NCBI RefSeq assembly: GCF_000498395.2
Contig: NZ_CP010979.1
Span: 1,860,001-1,924,000, forward strand
Direction of reading: 5' to 3'
DNA length: 64,000 nucleotides
From: Pseudomonas putida S13.1.2
GTDB lineage: Bacteria > Pseudomonadota > Gammaproteobacteria > Pseudomonadales > Pseudomonadaceae
Positions 18,291 to 27,648 of this stretch are shown one piece after another (within the stretch, counting starts at the first letter, position 1; every line of letters begins with the position of its first letter). Below the pieces are notes generated by a model. It had not been told where the DNA came from and made no database searches. It worked only from the letters and a program-made list of their open reading frames with translations. Position numbers and translations under genes: made by a program.

Positions 18291-18318
18291 AATATAGCAA
18301 CGGTTGGGAAATTCACAA
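18291..18318 (-). promoter_or_regulatory. Candidate internal promoter before the OPX gene
   Basis: On the minus strand, TTGTGA (18318-18313), a 16-base spacer and TATATT (18296-18291). It would give a leader of about 175 bases before the OPX start. That leader contains a GC-rich hairpin (CGCGGC at 18182-18187 pairing with GCCGCG at 18196-18201). Confidence 0.35.
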
Positions 18319-18374
18319 GCCAGGCCCTGGGCTTGCAACAACTTGCGCTCGCGTTGAAAACGAGCCGATCAGGT

Positions 18375-18551
18375 TCAGATTTTTCTTCTGTTTGCCACCA
18401 GTACAAAGCCGACAACCGCGAATGCCAATAACCAGCCGGCGGTTGAAACAGGAATGATACTGTTTTGGTTTACGTATGAATCAGCCGCACGCGCAGCCCC
18501 ACTCAGCAACACCAGCAAGAACATCGATTTGATAATCAAAGTCGTGCGCAT
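18375..18551 (-). CDS. 58-aa secreted protein with a PEP-CTERM-like C-terminus
   Basis: Start ATG 18551 has a near-perfect AGGAGGGG (18562-18555) before it. The product has a signal peptide (MRTTLIIKSMFLLVLLSGAA, cleavage after ARA), a ~12-residue linker (DSYVNQNSI), then IPVSTAGWLLAFAVVG and FVLVANRRKI. That is a short motif with Pro, a hydrophobic helix starting with Trp-Leu-Leu, and a terminal Arg-Arg-Lys. It lines up along its length with VPLPAAxWLF-type PEP-CTERM sorting signals, except that the Pro-Glu-Pro/Pro-Leu-Pro part is IPVS. It lies 265 bases upstream of the OPX gene, same strand. No exosortase gene is in the window. Its function is unknown; it may be an EPS-linked surface peptide or a single-pass membrane peptide. 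Confidence 0.75.
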   Translation of the reverse strand: MRTTLIIKSMFLLVLLSGAARAADSYVNQNSIIPVSTAGWLLAFAVVGFVLVANRRKI

Positions 18552-18625
18552 ACGCCCCTCCTAAAATTAGGAAAATCAATTAGTTATTTGCACGGTGTGG
18601 CGGGAGTTGTTTCGCTGTTGACTTG

Positions 18626-18654
18626 AGCTTATGGGCACAATGACACTACGTCAA
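18626..18654 (-). promoter_or_regulatory. Candidate sigma-70 promoter of the OPX/Wzz operon
   Basis: On the minus strand, TTGACG (18654-18649), an exact 17-base spacer and TAAGCT (18631-18626), about 75 bases before the 58-aa gene. This is the best promoter-like match in the region, and the surrounding ~250 bases (18552-18802) are AT-richer than the genes and otherwise empty. Confidence 0.45.
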
Positions 18655-18802
18655 TGATCCGACACCATAATAAAATTCAATGGGAGATGGGGGCATTCGT
18701 CAAAATACCGACATGCAAAATATGCAAAGGGGTGGTGCTGTGATGGAGGCTGCGTTTCACGCATGAGAACAGGTGGGGGGCGTGCTCTACCCCCCCAGGG
18801 GT

Positions 18803-19345
18803 TTATTCGTCTGCGTGGTGAACCACGACCAGCAATTGCGCCGGTAGAGCACCCACCGAGCGTAGTCGATGCGGTGTCTGCGCGTTGAAATGCAGGGCAT
18901 CGCCTTGCTCAAGCAGCACCCGTTCGTTCATGAAATCCACCTCCACCTGGCCTGCGTGCACAAACAGGAACTCCTCGCCCAGGTGTTCCTTGAACGTCGG
19001 GTCGCTGAACTCGTTCGGCGGCTGGATCAGAAACGGCAGCAGGCTGCGCTGCCCGACCTGGCTGGTGAGGGCTGCGTAGCCCGGTCCTTGCCCATCTCCT
19101 ACCAGGGCCTGACGTTCGCCATGGCGCACCAGGCTGTAGCGGCTCTGGCCGACCTGCTCTTCAGCGAACAGCTCTTCGACATTGACGTTCAATGCCCGTG
19201 CGAGCTTTAGCGCGGCGGCAATCGAGGGTGTATTCAGGCCGCGCTCGACCTTGGACAGGTAGCTTTTGGTCATGCCGGTCTTCTCGGCCAGCATTTCCAG
19301 GGTCATTCCCAGTTTCTTACGCAGCAGTTTCAATCGGATAGACAT
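18803..19345 (-). CDS. XRE-family regulator with C-terminal cupin domain
   Basis: 180-aa transcription factor. The N-terminal helix-turn-helix (residues ~5-60: LRKKLGMTLEMLAEKTGMTK followed by SYLSKVERGLNTPS) is joined to a cupin domain (~100-175) with GEEFLFVHAGQVEVDF and LEQGDALHFNAQTPHRLRS. Members of this group (for example PuuR-like) sense small molecules through the cupin. Start ATG 19345 gives the normal family N-terminus. It lies downstream of the fatty acid transporter, same strand, separated by a REP pair. Its target is unknown. Confidence 0.85.
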   Translation of the reverse strand: MSIRLKLLRKKLGMTLEMLAEKTGMTKSYLSKVERGLNTPSIAAALKLARALNVNVEELFAEEQVGQSRYSLVRHGERQALVGDGQGPGYAALTSQVGQRSLLPFLIQPPNEFSDPTFKEHLGEEFLFVHAGQVEVDFMNERVLLEQGDALHFNAQTPHRLRSVGALPAQLLVVVHHADE

Positions 19346-19408
19346 GTGACGCGGGTTTCCCAGGCTGAGGCAGCCTGGTAATGATACGTGGACTGCCGGC
19401 GAAATGCT

Positions 19409-19526
19409 GGGGCTGCTTTGCAGCCCATCGCCGGCAAGCCAGGCTCCCACAAATACAGCGTCACTTTTTGGGCATGCGCCGGACCTGTGGGAGCTGGCTT
19501 GCCGGCGATGGGCCGCACAGCGGCCC
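19409..19526. repeat. Inverted REP pair
   Basis: Facing units built on GGGCTGCTTTGCAGCCCAT, CGCCGGCAAGCCAGGCTCCCAC and the mirror-image GTGGGAGCTGGCTTGCCGGCG. It fills the gap between the transporter gene and the XRE regulator gene. Confidence 0.75.
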
Positions 19527-19531
19527 TGCCT

Positions 19532-20950
19532 TCATGGCATCACAGGCGGTACGTATTGCAGCGTCGTGCCCAGCGCCCACAGCAACACCAGCACCAACGG
19601 CACATGCACCAGCAATTGCACAAACGAGAAGCCGATCAGGTCGCGCGCCTTGAGCCCCAGCACGCCCAGCAGCGGCAGCATGTAGAACGGGTTGATCAGG
19701 TTCGGCAAGGCTTCGGCAGCGTTGTAGATCTGCACCGCCCAGCCCAGGTGGTACTGCAGGTCGTTGGCCACCAGCATCACGTAGGGTGCTTCGATGATCC
19801 ACTTGCCCCCGCCCGAAGGGATGAAGAAGCCCAGAACGGCCGAGTACACCCCCATCAGTACGGCATAGGTGTCATGGGTGGCAATCTGGGTGAAGAACAG
19901 CGAAATATGGTGGGCCAGCGTCTGTTCATCCACGCCCTTCACCTGGGTGAGAATGGCCGCGATGGACCCGTACAGCGGGAACTGGATCAGCACCCCCGTG
20001 GTGGTCGGTACGGCACGCGCCACCGCATCAAGGAAGCTGCGCGGGCGCCAGTGCAGCAAGGCACCGAGCATGATGAACAACAGGTTGTAGGTGTTTAGCC
20101 CGGAGATCGCGGTAATCGCCGGCTTGGTGGCGAACTCCTGGTACAGCCAGCCAGCGGCCAGGGCCACCAGCAGCAGGATCAGGATCGGGCTGTGCTCCAG
20201 CCACTCACCGGGGCGGGTGCGCTGCGGTGTAGGTGGCGCTGTGAAGCTAGGGTCGACGCCGCAGTCTTCGGCACTGCGTGCGCTGTTCGGGCCAGGGGCC
20301 GTGGCATAGGCGATCACCAGCGAGACCAGCACCAGCGCCAGCAGCATGACGCCAGACTGCCAGAGGAAGATGGTTTCAGTGAACGGGATCACCCCGGTAA
20401 TCGACAGGATCGAAGGGGGCAGGCTGGCCGGGTTGGCCTGCAGTTGCGCCGCCGACGATGACAAGCCCAGCGCCCACACCGCACCCAGCCCCAGGTAGGC
20501 GGCCGCGCCAGCGGCGCGGTAGTCCATCTTGAGTTCGGTGCGCCGCGCCAGGGCGCGTACCAGCAGGCCGCCGAACACCAGCGACAGGCCCCAGTTGAGC
20601 AAGGAGGCCAGCATCGAGATCAGGGCTACCCAGCACACTGCCGAGCGACCATTGCCGGGGATGCGCGCCAGGCGATCGATCAGCCGTGCGGCCGGCGGCG
20701 AGCTGGCCACCACGTAACCGCCAATGACCACGAAGGCCATCTGCATGGTGAACGGGATCAGGCTCCAGAAACCGTCACCAAAGGCCTTGGCGGTGTCGGT
20801 CGGTTTGGCACCCATGGCCAGGGCACCGATACACACCAGCAGCACCGCCAGGGCAGCGAACACCCAGGAATCGGGGAACCAGCGTTCGGCCCAGTTGGAA
20901 CAGCGCAAGGCAAAGCGCGCAGAACGGCTGTCTTGGATTTCAGCGGCCAC
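19532..20950 (-). CDS. atoE: Short-chain fatty acid transporter (AtoE family)
   Basis: 472-aa membrane transporter with many hydrophobic helices, including FAALAVLLVCIGALAMGAKP and MQMAFVVIGGYVVASSPP, and the family-typical FFIPSGGGKWIIEAPYVM near the C-terminus. It imports acetoacetate or butyrate-like acids. GTG 20950 was chosen because AAGGA lies eight bases upstream and the protein then starts with a charged leader (VAAEIQDSRSARF). The longer ATG frame runs back into a REP element. It is downstream of the CoA-transferase genes, so uptake and activation are genetically linked. Confidence 0.87.
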   Translation of the reverse strand: MAAEIQDSRSARFALRCSNWAERWFPDSWVFAALAVLLVCIGALAMGAKPTDTAKAFGDGFWSLIPFTMQMAFVVIGGYVVASSPPAARLIDRLARIPGNGRSAVCWVALISMLASLLNWGLSLVFGGLLVRALARRTELKMDYRAAGAAAYLGLGAVWALGLSSSAAQLQANPASLPPSILSITGVIPFTETIFLWQSGVMLLALVLVSLVIAYATAPGPNSARSAEDCGVDPSFTAPPTPQRTRPGEWLEHSPILILLLVALAAGWLYQEFATKPAITAISGLNTYNLLFIMLGALLHWRPRSFLDAVARAVPTTTGVLIQFPLYGSIAAILTQVKGVDEQTLAHHISLFFTQIATHDTYAVLMGVYSAVLGFFIPSGGGKWIIEAPYVMLVANDLQYHLGWAVQIYNAAEALPNLINPFYMLPLLGVLGLKARDLIGFSFVQLLVHVPLVLVLLWALGTTLQYVPPVMP

Positions 20951-21001
20951 AGTTGAATTCCTTTTATTGGTTTTATCGGATAAATCAGCCAAAACACAAA
21001 A

Positions 21002-21125
21002 CCCCTGTAGGAGCGGCCTTGTGTCGCGAAAGGGCCGCAAAGCGGCCCCACGATCTCAGCGTCGATGCCGAAATCGCGGGGCTGCTTTGCAGCCCTTTCG
21101 CGACACAAGGCCGCTCCTACAGGGG
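21002..21125. repeat. Inverted REP pair inside the CoA-transferase/transporter operon
   Basis: Facing units CCCCTGTAGGAGCGGCC and GGCCGCTCCTACAGGGG enclose two GC-rich palindromes. They sit between the subunit B gene and the transporter gene on the same strand, so they may separate expression levels within the transcript. Confidence 0.8.
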
Positions 21126-21143
21126 GCGGTGTGTTGCGGGTAA

Positions 21144-21800
21144 CTAGAAGGTCATTTCCTTCACATCATCCGGCACGATCAGCTTGCCGGCGGTTTTCGC
21201 GATGATCTCTTCAACGCTTACCCCCGGCGCGGTTTCGCGCAGGATGAAGGCGCCGTCTTCGATTTCCAGGTAGGCCAGGTCGGTGAGTACCTTGCGGATG
21301 CACCCGGCACCGGTCAGCGGCAGGCTGCATTGTGGTAGCAGCTTGGACTCACCGTCCTTTGAAGCATGGGTCATGGTGACGATGATGTTCTCGGCGCCGG
21401 CTACCAGGTCCATGGCACCGCCCATGCCCTTGACCAGCTTGCCCGGGATCATCCATGAGGCGATGTTGCCTTGCACGTCCACCTCGAAAGCGCCCAGTAC
21501 GGTGAGGTCGACATGGCCACCACGGATCATGGCGAACGATTGTGCCGAATCGAAGATCGAAGCGCCGCGGCGGGCGGTGACGGTTTGCTTGCCGGCGTTG
21601 ATCATGTCGGCATCGAGGGTGCTTTCGGTAGGGAACTCGCCCATGCCGAGCAGGCCGTTTTCCGATTGCAGCATCACATCCATATCGGCGGGTACGTAGT
21701 TGGCCACCAGGGTCGGAATGCCGATACCCAGGTTGACGTAGTAGCCGTCCTTCAGTTCACGGGCGACGCGTTGCGCCATCTGTTCGCGGGTCAGTGCCAT
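21144..21800 (-). CDS. scoB: 3-oxoacid CoA-transferase subunit B
   Basis: 218-aa beta subunit of a class I CoA-transferase. The catalytic Glu lies in LQSENGLLGMG (about E47), the residue that forms the glutamyl-CoA thioester. The C-terminal half has GKLVKGMGGAMDLVAGA. With subunit A it moves CoA from succinyl-CoA or acetyl-CoA to acetoacetate or similar acids. It follows subunit A by 35 bases. With an AtoE-type transporter next door, ketone body or short-chain acid use is the likely pathway. Confidence 0.92.
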   Translation of the reverse strand: MALTREQMAQRVARELKDGYYVNLGIGIPTLVANYVPADMDVMLQSENGLLGMGEFPTESTLDADMINAGKQTVTARRGASIFDSAQSFAMIRGGHVDLTVLGAFEVDVQGNIASWMIPGKLVKGMGGAMDLVAGAENIIVTMTHASKDGESKLLPQCSLPLTGAGCIRKVLTDLAYLEIEDGAFILRETAPGVSVEEIIAKTAGKLIVPDDVKEMTF

Positions 21801-21835
21801 GGTCAGGGTCTCTTTGTTGTTCTGATGGAGGGCGC

Positions 21836-22534
21836 TCAGGCCTTGACGGTGCGCTTTTCGATACGCTTTTCGAAGGTGCCGACGATGACACGGTCCACGT
21901 AGATACCCGGGGTGTGAATTTCGCTGGGCAACAGCACGCCGGGTTCGACGATCTCTTCCACTTCGACCACGGTGATCTTGCCGGCGGTGGCCGCCAGCGG
22001 GTTGAAGTTTTGCGCGGTATTGCGGTACACCACATTGCCGTAGTGGTCGGCCTTCCAGCCCTTGACGATGGCGAAGTCACCGGTGATGGCTTCTTCGAGG
22101 ATGTACTTGCGGCCGTTGAACTCGCGCACTTCCTTGCCCTCGGCGACCGGGGTGCCGTAGCCGGTGGCGGTGTAGAACGCCGGGATTCCCGCACCGCCGG
22201 CGCGCATCTTCTCGGCCAGGGTGCCCTGTGGGGTCAGCTCCACGTCCAGCTCACCGCTGAGCAGTTGGCGTTCGAACTCGGCGTTTTCACCCACATAGGA
22301 GGCGATCATCTTGCGAATCTGCCGGTCTTCCAGCAATACGCCCAGGCCGAAGCCGTCGACGCCGCAGTTGTTCGATACTACGGTCAAGCCCTTGACGCCG
22401 CGTCGCTTGATTTCGCTGATGAGGTTTTCCGGGATGCCGCACAGGCCGAAACCGCCGGCCAGTACTGTCATGTTGTCGGTCAGGCCTTCAAGGGCCTGTT
22501 CGTAGGTTGCAACGCGCTTGTCCAGTCCGGCCAT
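21836..22534 (-). CDS. scoA: 3-oxoacid CoA-transferase subunit A
   Basis: 232-aa alpha subunit with the CoA-transferase signature [16 protein letters not shown] and the segment [35 protein letters not shown] is near the end. The start at 22534 has AAGGCGG upstream; a frame open to 22660 lacks a better start. It is the first gene of the operon and is divergent from the LysR gene. Confidence 0.92.
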   Translation of the reverse strand: MAGLDKRVATYEQALEGLTDNMTVLAGGFGLCGIPENLISEIKRRGVKGLTVVSNNCGVDGFGLGVLLEDRQIRKMIASYVGENAEFERQLLSGELDVELTPQGTLAEKMRAGGAGIPAFYTATGYGTPVAEGKEVREFNGRKYILEEAITGDFAIVKGWKADHYGNVVYRNTAQNFNPLAATAGKITVVEVEEIVEPGVLLPSEIHTPGIYVDRVIVGTFEKRIEKRTVKA

Positions 22535-22674
22535 GCTGATCCGCCTTTTGTAGTTGTAGAACCGACGAGGCTGTCGGTGAGCGTGTGCAGACATCTTCAC
22601 CGCACGCGACTGATTTGTTAATTTTGTTTTCGTCATCGATTGATAATTTTTACAAAACAAACCATAGGCCTGTC

Positions 22675-23580
22675 ATGAACGTCAAGCAACTGCGCGCCTT
22701 TGTCGCCGTGGCCAAGTACCAGAGCTTTGCCCAGGCCGGTGAACACCTGCATATCTCGCAACCCGCCCTGAGCCTGACCATCAAGGCCCTGGAAGAAAAC
22801 CTCGGCGGCGCCCTGCTCAGCCGCACCACGCGCAGCGTCAGCCTCACCGCCGAGGGCGAAGTGTTGCTGCCGCTGGCACGGCGCCTGCTGGCAGACTGGG
22901 ACGACACGGAAGAGATGCTGCGCCAACGTTTCACCCTGCAACTGGGCCGGGTGTCGGTGGCGGCCATGCCGGCCTTTGCCGGCAACCTCCTGCCCCACTC
23001 GCTCAAGGTATTTCGCCAGCGCTACCCCAAGGTCAACGTCACGGTGCATGACGTGATCAACGAGCAGGTGCTGGAACTGGTACGCCATCGCCGCGTCGAA
23101 CTGGGCATCGGCTTCGAGCCAGAAAACATCGACGGGCTGGATTTCCACCCGTTGTACCTGGACCGCTTCGTAGCGGTGGTACCGGCCGACTCGCCCCTGG
23201 CGTTGCTGCCCCAGGTCAGCTGGGCACAGCTGATGGCCGAAGACTTCGTGGCCCTGCAACGCCCTTCGGCGGTGCGCCTGCTGATGGAGCAGAATGTGGC
23301 CGCCCACCACGGCAAACTGGCCGTGGCTTTCGAGAGCCACCAGTTGGCAACCATCGGCCGCATGGTCGCCAGCGGCCTGGGGGTCAGTGCCGTACCGGCG
23401 CTTTGCATCAACCAGATGCAGGAGCTCGGCGCCCGCTGCATCACCTTGGTGGAGCCCACGGTCGAGCGGCGCATCGGCGTGATTGCCCTCAGCGAACACA
23501 AGCTTTCCACTGCGGCGCAAGCGCTGCTTGAGGTTGTGCTTTCCAATACCCGCATCCCGGAGGTGACATGCGTTACGTGA
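22675..23580 (+). CDS. LysR-family regulator divergent from the CoA-transferase operon
   Basis: 301-aa LTTR. The N-terminal winged helix-turn-helix reads MNVKQLRAFVAVAKYQSFAQ followed by AGEHLHISQPALSLTIKALE; a periplasmic-binding-type effector domain follows (for example LGIGFEPENIDGL and ASGLGVSAVPALCINQ). It is divergent from the scoAB-atoE genes across 140 AT-rich bases and overlaps the aldo/keto reductase gene by 13 bases. It probably controls one or both transcription units. Confidence 0.88.
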   Translation: MNVKQLRAFVAVAKYQSFAQAGEHLHISQPALSLTIKALEENLGGALLSRTTRSVSLTAEGEVLLPLARRLLADWDDTEEMLRQRFTLQLGRVSVAAMPAFAGNLLPHSLKVFRQRYPKVNVTVHDVINEQVLELVRHRRVELGIGFEPENIDGLDFHPLYLDRFVAVVPADSPLALLPQVSWAQLMAEDFVALQRPSAVRLLMEQNVAAHHGKLAVAFESHQLATIGRMVASGLGVSAVPALCINQMQELGARCITLVEPTVERRIGVIALSEHKLSTAAQALLEVVLSNTRIPEVTCVT

Positions 23581-24389
23581 AACTGGCAGGTTCGAGCGTT
23601 CCGGCCATCGGCCAGGGCACTTGGTACATGGGTGAGGACCCCGGCCGCAAGGCTGCCGAAGTGGCGGCCCTGCAACAGGGTATCGAGTTGGGCCTGACCC
23701 TGATCGACACCGCCGAGATGTATGCCGAAGGCGGCGCGGAAGAAGTGGTTGGCCAAGCCATTGCCGGGCGCCGCGACCAGGTGTTTCTGGTCAGCAAGGT
23801 GTACCCGCACAATGCCAGCCAGCGCGGCATGGCGGCCGCCTGCGAGCGCAGCCTCGCCCGCCTGGGTACCGACTGCATCGACCTGTACCTGCTGCATTGG
23901 CGTGGCCAGCACCCGCTGGAAGAAACCGTCGAAGCCTTCGAGCGTTTGCGCGAGCAAGGCAAGATCAAGCGCTGGGGCGTGTCCAATTTCGACCTCGACG
24001 ACCTGCGCGAACTGCACAACCCGGACTGCGCCACCAACCAGGTGCTGTACAACCCGGCTCAGCGAGGCATCGAATTCGACTTGCTGCCATGGTGTGAAAA
24101 GCGTGCGTTGCCGACCATGGCCTACTGCCCGCTGGCCCAGGCCGGGCACTTGCTGCAGCACCCAGTGCTGGCAGAAATTGCCGAGCGCCATGGCGCCACG
24201 CCGGCACAGGTCAGCCTGGCCTGGGTGACCCGTAGTGACGGAGTGATCGCCATCCCCAAGGCCGTGGCGCCCGAGCATGTGCGGCTGAATGCAGCTGCAG
24301 GTTCGCTGACCTTGAACAGCGAGGACCTTCGGGCCATCGACCGGGCGTTCCCGGCACCGACGCGCAAGCAGCGGTTGGCGATGGTGTAA
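23568..24389 (+). CDS. Aldo/keto reductase
   Basis: 273-aa NADP-dependent TIM-barrel reductase. Visible signature parts: LTLIDTAEMYAEGGAEEVVG (catalytic Asp and Tyr), FLVSKVYPHNAS (Lys), DLYLLHWRG (His) and GVIAIPKAVAPEHV (cofactor site). The start lies within the end of the LysR gene (13-base overlap), so the two are co-transcribed. The substrate is unknown. Confidence 0.9.
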   Translation: MRYVKLAGSSVPAIGQGTWYMGEDPGRKAAEVAALQQGIELGLTLIDTAEMYAEGGAEEVVGQAIAGRRDQVFLVSKVYPHNASQRGMAAACERSLARLGTDCIDLYLLHWRGQHPLEETVEAFERLREQGKIKRWGVSNFDLDDLRELHNPDCATNQVLYNPAQRGIEFDLLPWCEKRALPTMAYCPLAQAGHLLQHPVLAEIAERHGATPAQVSLAWVTRSDGVIAIPKAVAPEHVRLNAAAGSLTLNSEDLRAIDRAFPAPTRKQRLAMV

Positions 24390-24439
24390 CCGGCGAGCCG
24401 TGAATCGTTTTAATCTTGCCAATCTGAAAGCGTGCGCGG

Positions 24440-24531
24440 CCCTGTGGGAGCGGGTTTACCCGCGAAGAAGGCAACACGGTGGATGGCACGGGCTTCGCCC
24501 GTGTTCGCGGGTGAACCCGCTCCCACAAGGG
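24440..24531. repeat. Inverted REP pair
   Basis: CCCTGTGGGAGCGGGTTTACC and its mirror GGGTGAACCCGCTCCCACA flank an inner palindrome (CACGGGCTTCGCCCGTG). It lies between the convergent aldo/keto reductase and dnaE2 genes and could end both transcripts. Confidence 0.8.
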
Positions 24532-24567
24532 ATACGCGAGAATCACGGTTTTTGGTAGGGCCGGGGG

Positions 24568-27500
24568 TTAGTGAAAATCCCGGCTGCGAACATCAAGCCC
24601 TTGCAGCAACGGGGTCACATCCTCCAGCCGCCGGGCAATCAGGTGCCGCACGCCGTTCTCCTGCTCCAGCCGCCCACTGACCTTGAGCAGCTGCGACCCC
24701 ACCAACGCCCGCCGCTGCCGTTCGGCAATGTCCCGCCACACCACCACGTTGACCATCCCGTGCTCGTCTTCCAGGGTAACAAAGGTCACTCCGCTGGCGG
24801 TCTGGGGTCGTTGGCGGCCTACTACCAGGCCGGCCACGGCAATGGTGTCGCCATGCTCGACACCTTGCAGCTCACTCGAACTGCGACACCCCAGCGCCCT
24901 CAGGCGGGCGCGCAACAGGGCCAGCGGATGCGGCCCCAGGGTGGTACCCAGGGCCTGGTAATCGGCCATCAGGTCTTCACCTACGGTGGGCACAGGCAAG
25001 TCCACTGGCGTTTCAGGCACCGCTTGCACATCAGCGAACAGCGGCAGCTGCGGCTGCACCGCCGCCACCTGCCAGCGTGCCTGGTGACGATCGCTGGCCA
25101 AGGCTCGCAGCGCCCCGCCATCGGCCAGCCGGGCTCGGGCCCGTGCGTCGAGCCCGGCACGCAGGCACAGGTCTTCGACATCGCGCCATGGCCGTTGCGC
25201 CCTCGCCTGCTCCAGGCGCCTGGCATCGGCCTCGGCCAAACCGCGCACCAGGCGCAAGCCCATGCGAATAGCCAATGTGCCTTCAGCATCAGGCTCGAGG
25301 GTGCAGTCCCACTCGCTGTGGCAGACATCAACCGGGCGCACCTCGATACCCTGGCGCCGGGCGTCTTGCAGCAACTGGTCAGGGCTGTAGAAGCCCATGG
25401 GCCAGCTGTTGACCAGCGCGCAAGTGAAAATCGCCGGCTCATGGCACTTCAGCCAGCTGCTGGCATAACACAGCAAGGCAAAGCTGGCCGCGTGCGATTC
25501 CGGGAAGCCATAGCTGCCAAAACCCTTGATCTGCTCGAAGATGCGCTCGGCAAACGCCAGGTCGTAACCATTGCGCAGCATGCCTTGCACCAGCCGCTCA
25601 CGGTGCGGTTCCAGGCCACCGTGGCGCTTCCAGGCCGCCATGTTGCGACGTAGCTGGTCGGCCTCGCCCGGCGTGTAATCGGCAGCAACCATGGCCAGCT
25701 CCATCACCTGCTCCTGGAACAGCGGCACGCCCAAGGTACGCTCGAAGACTTCCTTGAGCTGCGGCGATGGGTAGGTGACGGGCTCCTGCTTCAGGCGCCG
25801 GCGCAGGTACGGGTGCACCATGTCACCCTGGATCGGCCCGGGGCGGACAATCGCCACCTCGATGACCAGGTCATAGAACGTGTTGGGCCGCAGCCGGGGC
25901 AGCATGGCCATCTGCGCCCGCGACTCGATCTGGAACACTCCCATGGTCTCGGCGCGGCTGATCATCGCGTAGGTGGCCGGGTCTTCGCCGGGGATGGTGG
26001 CCAGGGTCAGTTGTTGGCCGCGATGGCGTTGCAGCAGGTCGAAGCAGCGGCGCAAGGCACTGAGCATGCCCAGCGCCAGCACGTCGACCTTGAGCAGGCC
26101 GACCATGTCCAGGTCGTCCTTGTCCCACTGGATCACAGTGCGCTCCGCCATCGCGGCATTTTCCACCGGCACCAGCTGGTCGAGTGGCTGCTGGGAGATG
26201 ACAAAGCCGCCCGGGTGCTGCGACAGGTGCCGGGGGAAGCCGATCAGCTCGCCAGCCAGCACCAGCACCCGCCGCAGTGAAGGGCTGCCGGCCTCAAAGC
26301 CGGCCTCGGCCAGGCGCTGGTCATCGGGAATGCGGTCGCTCCAGCGACCACAGCACTTGGCCAGGGCATCCACCTGGTCCACCGGCAAACCCAATACCCG
26401 CGCCACATCGCGCACCGCACCCGCGGCGTGGTAGGTGTTGACCACCGCCGTCAGCGCCGCACGGTGTCGGCCATAGCGGCGAAACACATACTGGATCACT
26501 TCTTCGCGCCGGTCGTGCTCGAAGTCCACGTCAATATCAGGCGGCTCGTTGCGTTCACGCGACAGGAAGCGCTCGAACAGCAGGCGATGCTGCATGGGGT
26601 CGAGCTCGGTAATGCCCAGCACGAAACACACCACCGAGTTGGCCGCCGAACCGCGGCCTTGGCACAGAATGCGCTCACGGCGGGCGAAGGCGACGATGTC
26701 GTGCACGGTCAGGAAGTAACTTTCGTAACCCAGTTCTTCGATCAGCGCCAACTCCGTGGCCAGCACCTCACGCACCTTGTCACTCGGCCCGCCTGGCCAG
26801 CGTAGCGGCAAGCCTTGCTCGCACAGTTCACGCAACCAGCTTGCCGGGGTATGGCCCTGGGGCACCAGTTCGCGCGGGTACTGGTATTTCAACTCGCTCA
26901 GGTCAAATTGGCAGCGCTCGGCAATGGCCAGGGTCTCGGCCAGCAGGTCGGCAGGATAGAGTTCGCCCAACTGTGCCTGGCTGCGCAGGTGCCGCTCGCC
27001 ATTGGCAAACAGAAAGCGCCCGGCCTCGGCGACCTGGCAGTGCTGGCGGATGGCGGTCATGCAGTCCTGCAAGGCACGGCGACCGCGCACATGCATGTGC
27101 ACATCGCCACAAGCCACGGCGCGGATACCCACTTCAGCCGCCAGGCCTCGCAAGCCTTGCAGGCGCAGGGCATCGTCACTGCCCCGGTGCAGGTGCACGG
27201 CCAGCCACAGGCGTTCGCCGAACACACTGCGTAACCACTCACCCGTGGCAGTGTCGGCGCAGTCATCGGCCACCCATAGCGCCAGCAGGCCTTGATGGTG
27301 TTGTTGCAGGTCGTCGCGAAACAGCTGGTACTCGCCCTTGTGCGCCCGCCGGCGGGCCCGCGTGATCAGCGCGCACAAACTCTGGTAACCGGCAAGGTTC
27401 TCTACCAGCAGCACCAGCTTGGGGCCGCCCTGCAGAAGCACCTCGCTGCCCACGATCAGCCGCAGTTGGTGCTCTTTGGCAGCCTGCCAGGCCCGAACAA

Positions 27501-27648
27501 TGCCAGCCAGGGTGCATTCGTCAGTGATCGCCAGGGCCTGGTAGCCCTGCTCATGCGCGCGCCGGAACAGCTCGTCAGCGCTCGACGCCCCGCGCTGGAA
27601 GCTGAAGTTGGACAGGCAATGCAGCTCGGCATAACCCGGCGTGTTCAT
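24568..27648 (-). CDS. dnaE2: Error-prone DNA polymerase DnaE2 (ImuC)
   Basis: 1026-aa C-family polymerase. The N-terminal PHP domain begins [18 protein letters not shown]. The palm active site PDIDVDF (~370-376) keeps the catalytic aspartates, and [17 protein letters not shown] is conserved. A C-terminal OB-fold follows ([19 protein letters not shown]). It carries out translesion synthesis with ImuA and ImuB in SOS mutagenesis. Start ATG 27648 overlaps the ImuB stop (ATGA). An ATG seven codons earlier lies inside imuB and is less likely. Confidence 0.95.
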   Translation of the reverse strand: MNTPGYAELHCLSNFSFQRGASSADELFRRAHEQGYQALAITDECTLAGIVRAWQAAKEHQLRLIVGSEVLLQGGPKLVLLVENLAGYQSLCALITRARRRAHKGEYQLFRDDLQQHHQGLLALWVADDCADTATGEWLRSVFGERLWLAVHLHRGSDDALRLQGLRGLAAEVGIRAVACGDVHMHVRGRRALQDCMTAIRQHCQVAEAGRFLFANGERHLRSQAQLGELYPADLLAETLAIAERCQFDLSELKYQYPRELVPQGHTPASWLRELCEQGLPLRWPGGPSDKVREVLATELALIEELGYESYFLTVHDIVAFARRERILCQGRGSAANSVVCFVLGITELDPMQHRLLFERFLSRERNEPPDIDVDFEHDRREEVIQYVFRRYGRHRAALTAVVNTYHAAGAVRDVARVLGLPVDQVDALAKCCGRWSDRIPDDQRLAEAGFEAGSPSLRRVLVLAGELIGFPRHLSQHPGGFVISQQPLDQLVPVENAAMAERTVIQWDKDDLDMVGLLKVDVLALGMLSALRRCFDLLQRHRGQQLTLATIPGEDPATYAMISRAETMGVFQIESRAQMAMLPRLRPNTFYDLVIEVAIVRPGPIQGDMVHPYLRRRLKQEPVTYPSPQLKEVFERTLGVPLFQEQVMELAMVAADYTPGEADQLRRNMAAWKRHGGLEPHRERLVQGMLRNGYDLAFAERIFEQIKGFGSYGFPESHAASFALLCYASSWLKCHEPAIFTCALVNSWPMGFYSPDQLLQDARRQGIEVRPVDVCHSEWDCTLEPDAEGTLAIRMGLRLVRGLAEADARRLEQARAQRPWRDVEDLCLRAGLDARARARLADGGALRALASDRHQARWQVAAVQPQLPLFADVQAVPETPVDLPVPTVGEDLMADYQALGTTLGPHPLALLRARLRALGCRSSSELQGVEHGDTIAVAGLVVGRQRPQTASGVTFVTLEDEHGMVNVVVWRDIAERQRRALVGSQLLKVSGRLEQENGVRHLIARRLEDVTPLLQGLDVRSRDFH

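Noticed and set aside
1..18551. An exosortase gene in the EPS locus
   Set aside because: The membrane proteins present are a flippase, a polymerase with SRGPW and a Wzz-type protein. None shows the exosortase Cys/Arg/His pattern.
22535..22674. LysR box between scoA and the LysR gene
   Set aside because: The region is AT-rich with a loose TTTTGT-N22-ACAAAA pairing, but no clear T-N11-A palindrome could be singled out.
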